Shown here piece after piece: positions 44,264 to 56,042 of a stretch of 64,000 bases of DNA. Origin of the DNA: Limnoperna fortunei (Eukaryota; Mollusca; Bivalvia; Mytilida; Modiolidae). Where the stretch lies: NCBI GenBank assembly GCA_944474755.1, contig OX104111.1, positions 100,865,178-100,929,177 of the forward strand, in the 5' to 3' direction. A program made the position numbers and the translations under genes. Position 1 is the stretch's first letter. Each line of letters starts with the position of its first letter. Under the pieces are notes generated by a model. That model made no database searches. It worked only from the letters and a program-made list of their open reading frames with translations, and was not told the DNA's origin.

Positions 44264-45831
44264 ACCTTATGACAGCTGGAAAATACCTAGCACCAGGAAT
44301 GTAAATACATTCCACAGGAATTAAGAAAATGCCAGATTTATTCAATGCCTAGGAGATGCAGAGCATATTCAATATTGACTGGATTTTTAATTTATGACCA
44401 TAGTCATAGTGTTCAGGGATACATTTTGAACCTTTGTTTTTATTATTTTGATGTTCTTAATCTATATTTTTTTTTAATAATATATTATACATGTACATAC
44501 ATTTTAGTGTTGCATATTTGTTGGCAATTGGAATAAAATTGTTTATTCAAATATATTCTGGGATCTAACAGTAAAGTATTTATGTATAAGTAAACATTTT
44601 TCACCGACAGTACAATTGATGTTTTAATTTCCTACAAATGTAACATGCTTTTCCTATGAAATTATATAAAATGCACACTTTTTATCATTGTCATCATAAA
44701 TGTCTTGACCAGCACCTGTACTTATACCATCACAAAGACAGCTTGCAGAAAAAGTATAATGTAGCTAGGCAAATCTCTTGGATAACCAATAATAGGTAAA
44801 GCAAATACGAAGCAAATATTTTACATTTTCTTAATGTTAAAAAACTTTTTAAAATGAATTTAATTGTTGTCAGCAATCTGAAAAGATATCCTGCAGGTTG
44901 TTAATATAATATGAACTATTGTTGCACGATCATCTATCCAAGCAAAATCCTAACCATACTGTATTTTTATTTTGATCTTTAATAAATAACAAATTACAAA
45001 ATAAAATTTCAATGTTCAATATCTATCATCACTAAAAAGGACAAAACAAACATTGCATAGAACATGGGTATATATATTTTATATATAGAGTCTGCTAAGA
45101 CTGTGTTCAACTGATTTGGTGAGGTTAGTACATGTATTGACATTTTTTTTAGAAAATGTCTTAAAAAATAACATTCAGTCGGTTACATGATGTTTCATCC
45201 CATAACCAAAACAGACTATGCCAAATGGACTATCACCAAATGGATCATCAGAAAAAAATAGAAATAAATAAGTGTATGATTATGTTGCCTAGTTTGTTTC
45301 TTAAAATTTGTTTAAACATTTGAATTTGTTATTAGGTAAATTGGTGTAATTTAATAATTGTAATTGATATGTTAATTGGTTTACTAACACATTATTACCT
45401 AATTGGTTGATAACACTTAAATTGGATTAATTAATTAGCTTTATATTAATATATCTTCATATATATTAATATTGTGATGTTTATAAAAAAAAACATGACA
45501 TTTAACAAAAAAACAACTAAGTTACTTGCATGAAATACAACAAAAAAAGAAAAGTATATGTGACTAAAGTTCTGTGAAAAATAGAGAAATAGAAATGCAT
45601 TAATTGTTTATATTAGTAATAATAATAGTTCATCAAATATCTTAAAGTATAGCTTTTGGGTTTAAAACTGAATATAGCCAACATGTTCAAGCTTTAGAGA
45701 CGGAAAGTAAACTAATTTCATGGTTTAAGATTTCTAAAACATTATTTAAAACTAACGAAGACATCATTATTGGCAATGTTTATATACCTCCTGAAAATTC
45801 AATTTACAAATCAGATGAACCGTTTAATGAA

Positions 45832-46263
45832 TTGGAACAAGAATATCTGAAACTTTCACAAAACTATAATTATTTTCTCTTAAATGGCGACTTTAATAGT
45901 CGAACTGGTAAAGATAAAGATTTTGTTGAAATCTTACATGACAAACATAGTCCTTTCGATAACCTAGAGAATTATGCTACTGTTCTACAGCAATATGACA
46001 TGCTACATGTAAGAAATAATATGGACATAGTTAAGAACAATTACGGCAATCAATTGCTAGAATTTTGTAAAAACAACAATTTATTCATTTTAAACGGACG
46101 GGTTAATGGTGACAAAGTCGGTATGCTTACTTGTAAACAAACAAGTGTTGTAGATTATTGTATATCTTCTGTAGATTTTTTTACCATTTATATACTTTTT
46201 ACATGTTCTAGATTTCTCATCGTTGTACTCAGATGTCCATTGTCCAATTTCCTTATCTCTTAA
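45832..46263 (+). pseudogene. LINE endonuclease (EEP) fragment
   Basis: Open segment with the NGDFN and DYCIS motifs of the LINE apurinic-like endonuclease. The N-terminal catalytic Asn/Glu part is missing, because the element starts inside this domain. The reading frame jumps to the next frame inside a T-run near 46174-46182, after which the domain continues with LYSDVHCPISLSL. Confidence 0.85.
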
Positions 46264-46855
46264 GAGCATAGCTGCAACCAATGACACCGAATCACGTAAG
46301 AGCCAGGGTTGTAGCTGTGATCGAAAGAAGATAAAAAAATGGGACAATACAAAAGCTGGGGAATATATAGAAAGCATTGATGTGTCTAACGTTGAAAGAA
46401 TAATTCAAAATATAAACCAAATAGAAACAGAAAGTCTGACACAACAGACAGTCGACGAGCTGATAAATGATATTAATATTACGCTGCTCGAGCCTGCGGA
46501 ACATGTTTTTGGCAGATGCTATCCTCGAGACCCGGTAAATCCTAATAAAAAGAATAAGGAAACAAAACCATGGTTTACTCCCGAGTGCTGGGAAAAGCGG
46601 AAAGCTTTCCGAATAGCTAAAAGACGCCATAAACATAAACGATCCCCTACAAATAAGAATCTTCTTAAGATCAGAGAAAAAGAATATAAAAATGAAATGA
46701 ATAAATCGATTCTTGAACATAGACGCAAAATGCGAAAAAGACTTAAATCACTAAGAGCCGCAAATACTAAAGAATACTGGAATATTCTGAATCCAAAACG
46801 TTCAAAATGTACCTCTGATATTCCTCTAGACAATTGATATAACTTTTTTAAAGAT

Positions 46856-47806
46856 TTGAACAGCTCCGACGATGACCATGAAAGAGATAACATATATCCT
46901 CATACCGATAACAACACATCTAATGTAATTATCAATGATGAGATTTCAGAAGATGAAATTACGAAATGTATCAAGAATTTAAAAAACGGGAAAGCCAGTG
47001 GAGACGATCAAATTGTAAATGAATATATAAAAAGTACTTATCACATATTAATGCCTATTTATGTCAAATTATTCAATTTAGTCTTTAATTCAGGGTTTTT
47101 GCCAGAAATTTGGTTGTTGGGAAATATCCTTCCGTTTTACAAAAATAAGGGAGAAAAGAATGATCCAAAAAATTACAGACCCATCACTATTCTTAGCTGT
47201 ATGGGCAAATTATTTACCTCTGTTCTAAACTCTAGATTAAACACTTTTTTAGAAGATTATTCTATATTACATGAAAATCAGTTTGGCTTTAGACACGGTT
47301 ATTCTACAACTGACAGTATAGTCACCCTTCATCTGTTACAAGAGTTACAAAAAGCAAATAAGAAAAAACTTTATTGTGCTTTTATTGACTTTGCTAAAGC
47401 TTTTGACACCGTCTGGCGCCCTGGTTTATGGTCAAAATTGCTGAACGCCTCTATTAATGGCAAAATGTATAATATTATTGTCAATATGTATAGTAACATT
47501 AAATCACGAATTTTTAATGGTGAAAAATACTCAGAGTTTTTTCCATGTAATGTCGGTGTCAGACAAGGAGAAAACTTATCCCCTGCATTGTTTTCGTTGT
47601 ATGTAAATGATTTAGTCAATTTTATGTCAGCAAATGATATTTTCGGGCTTAAACGTATTTCAGATGAAATAGAATTAGAACTTAATAAATTCGTAAAACT
47701 CTTTCTCATACTGTATGCAGACGATACTGCTCTTTTGGCAGAATCGGAAGAAGATTTACAAAGGCAGCTTAATGCACTACATGATTACTGTTTAACGTGG
47801 AAATAA
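46856..47806 (+). pseudogene. LINE reverse transcriptase fragment
   Basis: Contains fingers, palm and the YADD catalytic box. It is separated from the upstream basic region by an in-frame TGA at 46835-46837, where a Trp codon would fit (TGG to TGA). It ends in TGGAAATAA because of a one-base loss, and the rest of the protein continues in the frame of 47797-48888. Confidence 0.93.
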
Positions 47807-48888
47807 AGGTTAATGTAGATAAAAGCAAAATTGTTATTTTTTCACAGGGAAGATTAAGAAATAATTTGAAATTTAATTTTGATGGTAAAGAGATAGATAT
47901 AGTTAATGAATTCACATATCTAGGTGTTCCATTTACAAGGTCGGGAAGTTTCCTCAAAGCAAAAAAATATAACGCAGAGAAAGCAACACGTGCTATGTAT
48001 GACATCTTACGAAAGGGAAGGTTACATAATCTTTCTCTTGAATGCCAACTACATTTATTTGATAAAGTTATTCAGCCTATTCTTCTTTATGGCTGCGAAT
48101 TGTGGGGACCCGGTAATAACTCTGTAATAGAGAGGGTGCATCTCAAATTCTGCAAATTATTGATAAATGCTAAAAAATCAACCCCTGATTTCATGATTTA
48201 TGGTGAACTTGGAAGATACCCCCTCGAAATATGTATAAAACTTAGAATGGTTAAGTATTGGGCTAAACTGAATACGGGAACGGATTATAAACTGCCTTTT
48301 ATTTTATACCGCCTATCTCTCAAGAAATACAAAAATTTGAAATGGATAGAATATGTTAAATCTATACTAGATGACTGTGGAAAATCATATGTGTGGAATA
48401 CTCATTTCTTCCCTAGTGTATCATGGTTACATAACTCAATCAAGCAAACTCTTATAGATCATTTTAAGCAAAATTGGCTTTCTAACGTCCAAAATTCACC
48501 CAAAGCTCTTAATTATAGAATCTATAAAGACGAATTAGAGTTTGAAAAATATTTTAATATTTTAGTTGATAAGAATTATATAACTTTGTGCAAATTTAGA
48601 ACTATGAATCATAAGTTGACGATAGAATCTGGAAGATGGCATCATATTCCAAGAGAAAATAGAACGTGTAATTTATGCGAATCCCAAGAAATTGGCGACG
48701 AATTTCACTATTTACTCTCATGTACGTCACTTATTGACGAGAGGAAATTATATATTAAACCTAAATTCTATAACCACCCAAACATCCTTAAATTCAAAGA
48801 TTTGATGAAAAGTATAAATCAACTAGATCTTAACAACTTGTGTAAATTTATTCGCATTATTATAAAAAAACTAGAATCTCCTGGGTAG
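47797..48888 (+). pseudogene. LINE C-terminal region (thumb and zinc knuckle)
   Basis: Frame-shifted continuation of the reverse transcriptase with LQEL-type RT thumb and GCELWGPGN, then a long connector and the Cys/His motif CNLCESQEIGDEFHYLLSC near the end. It stops at TAG 48886-48888. Confidence 0.9.
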
Positions 48889-49036
48889 AAAATTAACAAT
48901 TACAGAATGTGTATTTTATCATTATGGGTATTATTATTCTATGTTTAATATTATATTTACCTACCATCATGTAGCTATATAATGTAATATACTATATACC
49001 TGTATCGTACTCCACAATGATATTGCATATGTTTTT

Positions 49037-49046
49037 TTTGTTTTTT

Positions 49047-49078
<32 letters not shown>
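49037..49078 (+). repeat. Poly-T tract in the LINE 3' region
   Basis: About 40 nt of almost pure T between 49028 and 49078, upstream of the LINE poly-A signal. Confidence 0.85.
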
Positions 49079-49081
<3 letters not shown>

Positions 49082-50112
49082 GTATGTTTATTTATTTTTT
49101 TTTTTCCTCTTTCTCTGTACCATGGTTTGGTTTATGAGAAATAAAGATATATAAGATATATATAAGCTAAAAAAAAAAAAAAATATCAACTTATTTTATA
49201 ATTTTAGTAGTCTGTTTTGGTTATGGGATGAAACCTCCTGCAAGTCAGTCTCAACTTAAGTTGCAAGAACTAAACACGTTTGTTAGAATTAAATATTTAT
49301 ATTATTTGCTGCACTGTGCTAGATGATCACCTTTGAAATTTGATTTATTTTGAATAAATATTTGAACCTTCTGCTCAAGGAGACAGCTACTAGAGGTGGG
49401 CTCAAACTCTCTTTAGTTACTACATGTACATCCAAGTCTGATTCTGTGACAACTAATTAGTGACATTCCAATTTTAAAAAACTATGATAGCTGCAGTTTT
49501 TTTCATTTTAAAAACTGAAATTGTAAGCTTCCATTGAGTAACAAGGTGTCAACCTAATTAAGGATGCTTTTTACACCCCTGCTGTGTAAACACGATTGAT
49601 AAACTGACTTTAGGACGTTTATTCAGGATTTCTGACAGATGTTATTTCAAGATGCAGGTTACAAATTGCATTTAAAAAAAATGGAAAATGCAGTAATTAA
49701 CAAATTAGCACTTGCTTCATAATAAAGTGGCATGTCTGAATTTTATGCTGAATCAAATTTCGACCATAAACACATATTGTTTATTTACAGTGGTGCAACT
49801 ATCTAGTTCTATAACCTGGTCTGTGGAGGAATATTTATTCTTAATGAACTTTCACTTTCAAATATATATTTTTTTTTTTGTATTTTTGCTACATCGGTTT
49901 AATTTCTGTATTAGTTTAATGACTGTAATACACCCGCGAAACGACAAAATTTAACACAGACAACTGACAGGGAGATATCAAAACAACCGTCAATTTTCAC
50001 GACCGAACTGAATTCGTTTCTGTTTACAATACAGAATAGTGATACAGGCAAAACTAAACTAATATCTCATTTAGGAGGAACTGTACTGTGTGTGTTCTAG
50101 TCTACAACTTAC

Positions 50113-50393
50113 TTCAACGTTTGTGTCGTACTAACGTGTTTTCGTATCGAGTGACAAGCATCTGTCAATCTCGTTTCTAGTCACGTGACATTTTACGAAT
50201 TTTATCTTCCAAGTAAACGGTGACTGAAAAATAACAATACGATGATTTATCTATGGCAGTTATTAATGATGCTTTAAAATTAACAATTTCAAAATGTAGA
50301 ACGGTCGCATTAAAGTAGTTAAATGTCCCCAAAAGGATCGAGTGACACACGAGGTTTTAACGGGATTTTCAGAAAAAGCTTGGTAGCAACAAA
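50113..50393. promoter_or_regulatory. Candidate bidirectional promoter between the DCX-PLAT gene and C8orf74
   Basis: On the minus strand a good donor (GTAAGT) follows position 50113, next to relatively CG-rich, repeat-free DNA. This could be the non-coding first exon of the DCX-PLAT gene, spliced to the acceptor at 39428. On the plus strand the C8orf74 start codon is at 50394. A CACGTG E-box lies near 50181. The half-site AGCAAC (50385-50390) resembles half of an RFX X-box but no full X-box was found. Inferred from position and splice signals only. Confidence 0.35.
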
Positions 50394-51797
50394 ATGGTGG
50401 ACAAATTGACAACGTTGACTTTGCGAGAGATCGCTGAAGTTTCGGTACGTTTTCCGAAAGTCTTCAACGCAAGCATTTAAGAATGCAACTGTATATTACG
50501 GAAAGCGCGAGGTATCTTCAGACCAGACTTCTGAATTCAGAGTTCTGACTTCATACTTCAATGTTAAAAATTCTCGTTTCATACTTCTAAATTCAAAGGC
50601 AAAGCTCAGACTTCAGAATTCAGACTTCTCACCTCGGACTTATGAGTTCGGTAAATTATATAAGGATATATTTTTGCGCCAATAAGATTTTCGCGTCAAA
50701 TTATTTCTGAACGGAGAACATTTTTATTCATATCAATCCTGACTGAGGGGTTGGTACCAGCTATTCCACCTGAATCTGTGCTAACTCCAGAAAGACAGAA
50801 ACGTAACATCAGAGCTAAACAATATAGTGACTATAAATCAGACAATATCGTCAACAAATTTGAACTTAATAATACCAAGTGCTATAAAGTCATAATAGGC
50901 AAGACAGAACAGTACAAAAACTCTTTTTTCGTCCGAACAACTTCTGACTGGAATAAGCTACCAAATTCTATAGTCTGTGCATCATCAGTTGAGAGCTTCA
51001 AGGCAGCTCTCCCGTCGTGTTATTAAACCCGACTGCTCTCTCTTCCCGTTGCCATTGATACCAGAATTGGTCCTGCAACGTACTTATCCAGATCCAGATC
51101 CAGATCCAGAATCCACATGGTCATGGAGTTGTTTGTTTTATAGGATTTTATTTAATAACATTATATGCGGATTTGTTTTTTTTAATTCTAAGATATAAAT
51201 GCAGACAAATGGCAGATTTTAAATTACTTTAAATATAACAAACATCGTTTTCTTTTAGGTTCTTATCTGATGGCCTTTCATACACTTGGATTGTTTTTTA
51301 CCTGGGTGTGGATAATATCCCCCCAAAAAAAATGTAATCATCCCAAGCTGGAACTAAATATTGAATTAAAATTCTTTATTCTACCATTATTGACAGTCTG
51401 TGGTAAGAGGACTCTGTGTTTTCCAATTTATGATTGGCACGAAAATGTATGCTTATATAATTAACAGAACTCTGAAGTCCGAAGTGAGAATTCTGAATTC
51501 TGAAGTCTGGGCTTTGAACTTAGAAGAATGAAGTCAGAAGTATGTAATGAGAAGTTTTAACATTGAAGTATGAAGTTGGAAGTCTGAACTATGAAGTCTG
51601 AAGTATGAAGATACCTTAAGCTTTCCATAGTATATTGTTTAATTTCTGATTTAATTGTTATGAGTAAACAGAATGAAGTCGTTGGTTCCAGTGCTGTCTT
51701 TATATACACAACACTGAACTGTACTGTCTATATATAGTGAGGTGTAGCACCTGTTTAAATGATATATATATAAAATATATAAAATTTTGTTTGCAAA

Positions 51798-51831
<34 letters not shown>

Positions 51832-54753
51832 TTTCGAAACAAAATTTTATAACATTGATGGATGGTACATGTATATTTATTAATCCCATAGTGCACTATA
51901 ATACTAGTTATAGGCCTATATTTTGCAATTTTGATTTCAATATTATTGTCAGTGTGACTTGCAAAACTTACTTGAAGCAGATTATAAGAAAAAATTGATC
52001 TACAGTATAAGGTGGGGTTTCATGTTTTATTGGTTTCACTATTCAATATTATTGCACAGAGGAAACTGTTGTATTTACATACATGTAGGACATACTGGTT
52101 AGTAACTAGTTGCTAAACATACCCATGATGGCTAACATGACATTTATGGTATATTGACCTAACATAATGGTATCTTACATAGTTGTTGTTTTTAGTTACC
52201 TATGGATTTTTTATATACGGGTTGGCTATTTTGATATTTCTTGCACATGTTATTGAATTATCTTTAATGATCCTCATAAATCAGGGTTTCCGTCTCCACA
52301 ATTATATGCGGACACAGAAACCCTGACTTCTAAGGATGATCTTTAGTTTACTAAGATAATTTATTGTGGCTGTCAAACAATGAAACTACATGTAAAAGTC
52401 ACACATTAAAACTAACCAATAAGATGCATTACAACTTCCAGAAGTAACATCATTTTCAATTAGAATTGATGACCAGTGCCAGTGGAACCATTTTTCAGAA
52501 GCAAAAGTTTCAGCAGATTCTATAATCTGTTAAATCTAGACTGAATGAGGAAAACTGGAACAATAAAAAGTTCACATTTATGAATATTAACATTTACAAA
52601 TCATACAGCATCTAACCCAACATATAGTAACTATCCAACCAACGGACATCTAAATAAGAGATAAATGTGTTGTAACAGGAATGTAAAACCAGTCCTATCA
52701 GCTTTAGAATGAAGATGACTCAACACCACTGCAACAGATCCAGAAAATTAATTTAAGATCAATGGTGCTCATATTTTAGACTGCAAAAATTGTATTGCTT
52801 ATGTAACCTAGCCAACCTACTGATACAAATTTAATCAGGCATTATTTATTTTTGTCTTTTTTTCAGAAACATAGAGGAAAGACAATGCTTGCAAAACATC
52901 TTGATTTGAAGATTGTTGATGAGGATCTTGACATGAGAACAGCAATACATGTAGATTTTTTATATGATAATCTTATGTTTGCAGCAGAGAAAGGGTTCCC
53001 ATGGAATCATGTTTGCTTAGTGGTGAAATTTGCAAACACAGTTTTAACTAATTCAATAGGTAATTACTGTTTACTCATTTTTTCTTTCCATATATATAAC
53101 TTAGTACATTCCTTTTTTTGAATATTCAGGAATATTGGTAATTTTCTTGTAGTTAACAGTATTGTTCAGTAATCAGTAATTCACATAAATTTTGAAAAAA
53201 TTCAACATGTATCATCACTAATACACTTTTTATTATTTGCAGGTAAAGAGCTCTTGGATGTTTTAAAATTTGTACAATCTCAGTCCGAGGATCTTGGTTG
53301 TGAACTTGGAGAAAGAAATTTTAAAGTTTTCATGGATTTCTTGTTTTCAACTTTTCTTCAACATTTCAAGCTGTTTCAGTTTGTATTCACAAATGACCGT
53401 GAAAAACAAATACCATGTGTACAGTTAGAAGTTATTCCACCTAAAGCTTCAGTACCGATGAAAGAAGCAAAGGAATTGCAAGTGTGGGAATACTTACAAA
53501 AATATGAAGAACTTCAAAGAAAAGAAACAGAAAAACAAAATGAAAGACTGCTAAAGAAAGGTCAAATTGTCACAGAAACAGAAAAAAAACTGGAAGTAAC
53601 AATGAAAAGCATTGAAAGTAAAAAAGGAGATAAATTTACAAAAGATGTAAGTTGTAACAAGTTCCCAGTTTAAAATAAATTTTATAATAAAATTTAAAAT
53701 AAAAAGTTGACAAACATAACTGTTCAAATTAGTATACTGGTAGTTCTAGATTCTTTGCTACACAAATTTAAACACGAATTTTAGCAATAACAAAATAATG
53801 TTAGCTTTCTTATTTACCTACACTTATTCTGTTAAATGTTGATGAAATGGTTTTGACCTTGTGCAAAAGTAAATAATGTGAAAATCAGTTTATTTTAAAA
53901 AGCAGCATTAATATTATTCAGGCCAGATCCAATAATGTTCCAAGTGTGGTTACATATTTGACTGATAAATGTGACATTAAAACACTTCCAATCAAAACTT
54001 TACTGTTGAAGAAAGATTGATTATTTATTTGATTTTTGAGGCAGATATGTTGATATCTATCCAAGGCAATACTAAATACACCATGTATTTTTAAAATATA
54101 TTGTTTTCCACAGACAATCAAAGATATATTAAAAGAAGTAATAGAAACATATGCTGCCAGTACACTTGATAAATTAAAATGGAATATAGAAGATGCTAAA
54201 GAAGATTTAGAATTTAAACTGCAGAAAACTAGTTTACCACGACCACAAGCACTAGGTAGGATTAATTCACAATTTGAATTACCTTCATCTTATAGGAACA
54301 ATTTATGCATTAGAAGAACCAAGTTTGTGGATTTTTTTAACAACAAAAATTTGTTGTAAACATCTACTCTTTTTTAATCATTATAACATTTATAGTTTAG
54401 CACAAGTCAGAAAGTTCGAATAATTCAAAGTTTAGGTATGATAATGACATAAATGGAATCCAATTATGAAAGAAATATATTCTTAGGACACCTTTATTAG
54501 CAGATCTTCCATATGTTTATTCCCTAATGTATTACTTCTTCTTACAGACTTCTTCTTGAATTGATACTGGTAACTGACAAACCTCTTTAATAGCTATGCT
54601 GGATTATCTCTTTTTGCAGGTGCACCTCCTAGGTATAGTTTAAAACCAAAAACTCCTGGATCACCACCAAAGACAGCAAAAAGCCTTAAATCACCGTCTC
54701 CAGACCGCAAGAAATCAGGTTCAGGAAAATCACGGACAAAAGCATCAAAATGA
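50394..54753 (+). CDS. C8orf74: C8orf74 orthologue (uncharacterised conserved protein), five coding exons, 307 aa
   Basis: Exons 50394-50444, 52867-53059, 53243-53646, 54114-54255 and 54620-54753 join in frame (phases 0, 1, 0, 1) to 307 codons plus TGA. The human protein is about 294 aa. Recognised from the pattern DxRxAIxxDFLYDNLMFAAEKGFPW followed by VVKF, and from LEFKLQKTSLP near the C-terminus, both shared with human C8orf74. The short first exon (MVDKLTTLTLREIAEVS) also aligns with the human N-terminus, which supports that start. Residues about 150-210 are charged and probably coiled-coil. The last 40 residues are basic with SPxP/SP motifs. No enzyme motif, signal peptide or membrane segment is seen, and the molecular function is unknown. 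Intron 1 carries a 1.1-kb TIR element. Confidence 0.92.
50492..51636 (+). mobile_element. 1.1-kb terminal-inverted-repeat element in C8orf74 intron 1
   Basis: The ends are about 170-bp inverted repeats: left 50492-50670, right about 51460-51636, each made of degenerate repeats of the type GACTTCAGAATTC. Outer ends read GGAAAGC..AGGTATCTTC in inverse orientation. TATATT flanks both sides (50492-50497 and 51631-51636) and may be the target duplication. The interior holds a reverse-transcriptase fragment (50751-51026), so the element is non-autonomous and has picked up foreign sequence. Confidence 0.75.
50751..51026 (+). pseudogene. C-terminal fragment of a jockey/CR1-type reverse transcriptase
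   Basis: 91 codons containing QYKNSFFVRTTSDWNKLPNS and SSVESFKAAL, the usual C-terminal signature of many LINE polymerases in marine invertebrates. It lies wholly inside the TIR element at 50492-51636, without the catalytic part. Confidence 0.75.
51779..51850. repeat. 72-bp palindrome with (AT)n centre
   Basis: ATAAAATTTTGTTT and AAAATCAT flank about 15 AT repeats, followed by the inverse ATGATTTT and AAACAAAATTTTAT. It can extrude as a cruciform. In C8orf74 intron 1. Confidence 0.8.
52263..52336. repeat. Foldback with TCAGGGTTTC arms
   Basis: TCAGGGTTTCCGTC (52281) and GACACAGAAACCCTGA (to 52326) form a hairpin. GATC..T and A..GATC lie outside. Confidence 0.6.
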
Positions 54754-54950
54754 TATTATATATATTTATTGTTTCAACTTTATTTAATACAAGCAGCTTT
54801 TATTTTGTTGTTTATTCATAGATTTAATGTAGATGTGCAAAAAGAAGTAAATGCTTGTAGACTGATAACCTTTACTGACCAATTTAACTGCATTTCACCC
54901 TAAAACCTTTGTTTTGTTATGAATATATACATTGTTTATGCTGGTCACAT

Positions 54951-54956
54951 AATAAA
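54951..54956 (+). terminator. Likely polyadenylation signal of C8orf74
   Basis: AATAAA about 200 nt after the C8orf74 stop codon, the first such hexamer downstream. Further copies lie near 55234 and 55336. Confidence 0.5.
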
Positions 54957-55529
54957 TGTTTGTTACATGATATGTTTTTGTTGTATATTTAGCTGCCTTT
55001 CAAAAAATCTGTAAAAAAAATATTAATTGACATGTTTTTAATTAATTCTTGGTTAACATCATGGTAAAAACAATATGCCTTTTAATGTAGGTATTAAATG
55101 ATTTCTTTTTTCAATTTACAATGTATGTGACAGAATTTAAATTTCAGAAAAGATTTTATTTTTATTTTCACACAGTACAGTCTGGTTAAGTCTTTGGTGT
55201 ATGTATTTTTATTAACTAATTGCTTATTTGTATAATAAACTGAAAATTATTTTTGAATGAGCTTTAGAAATATTTAACTGATTGATACCTTATTTGTCAT
55301 TTCTATTTTAAGTGCAAGGGAGATAATTACACAAATAAAACTTTACTGGTTTTTAAATAGTGTGTTAAGTGTACTGTTTTTTTCACCAGTTGGATAAAAT
55401 ATTTGGTAATTATGTTGGATTAGATGCTCATGTGCAATAGAAACTACAGTACTCTTATATGGAAAAAAAGTGCTTCATGCCAGGGGAGATAACTATGTAT
55501 AAAAAGGGCATTTAATGGGACACTAAATG

Positions 55530-56042
55530 ATACCCTGCCATGCTGCATTGTTATTAATATTCATGAACACATTTTATTGAATTACATATAAATCCACCTA
55601 CAAGAATAGCTGAGCATGATAACAGTCCATCTCAGAAGACAATTTTTACCCTGACCCTGGACCTATAAAAATTATTTTAAAAAGGCACAACTCAAAACTA
55701 CAAATGGGATTGTGATGAAAATTCAACCTGATCTTCATTTTTTTTATAGTACTTAACAGCTGTGTAAAGTTTAAACAAACTCTGTTGATACATTTTCAAG
55801 TTACTATCTGGAAACCACTACTTGTTGACACACAAAAAAACTTGAATGGTCCAAGTTGACAACTACGAATTGGATTGTGTGGGAAATCAAACTTAATCTT
55901 TATTTTATGGTATTTAATAGCTGTGCAAAGTTTAAATAAAATCTCTTGACAGGTTTTTCAAGTTATCATCTGGACACTCGTATCCATACGAAGGGTATCA
56001 CATAATACCCTGCTACATGTATTTTGTGTGGCAGGGTATAAA
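55530..56042. mobile_element. Pearl-like element downstream of C8orf74
   Basis: Inverse ends GATACCCTGCCATG and TGGCAGGGTATAAAA. Two core units share ACTACAAATGGGATTGTG-like and AGCTGTGCAAAGTTTAAATA parts (about 190 bp apart). The final hairpin is TACCCTGC...GCAGGGTA. Confidence 0.55.

Larger units (their letters stand above)
45645..49183 (+). mobile_element. Decayed non-LTR retrotransposon (LINE), 5'-truncated, with poly-A tail
   Basis: From about 45645 an endonuclease (EEP) part is read, including LLNGDFNSRTGKD and VVDYCISS. A basic linker follows, then a reverse transcriptase with KNYRPITILSCMGKLF, FGFRHGYSTTDS, the AFIDFAKAFDTVW motif A, GVRQGENLSPALFSLYVNDL and the YADD active-site box (LILYADDTALLAE). 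The C-terminus carries a CNLC...H...C zinc-binding motif. The 3' part holds a long T-run, an AATAAA (49140-49145) and a 15-A tail (49169-49183). Three lesions make it dead: a +1 shift in the T-run near 46174-46182, a TGA at 46835-46837, and a one-base loss near 47800-47806. The clade is uncertain; it is jockey/CR1-like by overall look. Confidence 0.93.
45192..49234. repeat. Perfect 27-bp inverted repeats flanking the LINE
   Basis: 45192-45218 and 49208-49234 are exact reverse complements (core CATCCCATAACCAAAACAGA). The right copy begins 25 bp after the LINE poly-A tail. They may be ends of an older TIR element into which the LINE jumped. Confidence 0.8.
39428..50112. other. 11-kb region between the DCX-PLAT coding start and C8orf74, filled with mobile elements
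   Basis: No host coding exon recognised. Contains TIR/MITE elements at 39878-41409, 42362-42841, 43303-43455 and 43602-44263, and the LINE at 45645-49183. 44272-45191 and 49235-50100 are AT-rich with nothing recognised. It may be a first intron if the DCX-PLAT gene has a non-coding exon near 50113. Confidence 0.5.

Noticed and set aside
50385..50390. RFX X-box upstream of C8orf74
   Set aside because: Only the AGCAAC half-site is present. The left half does not fit the consensus.
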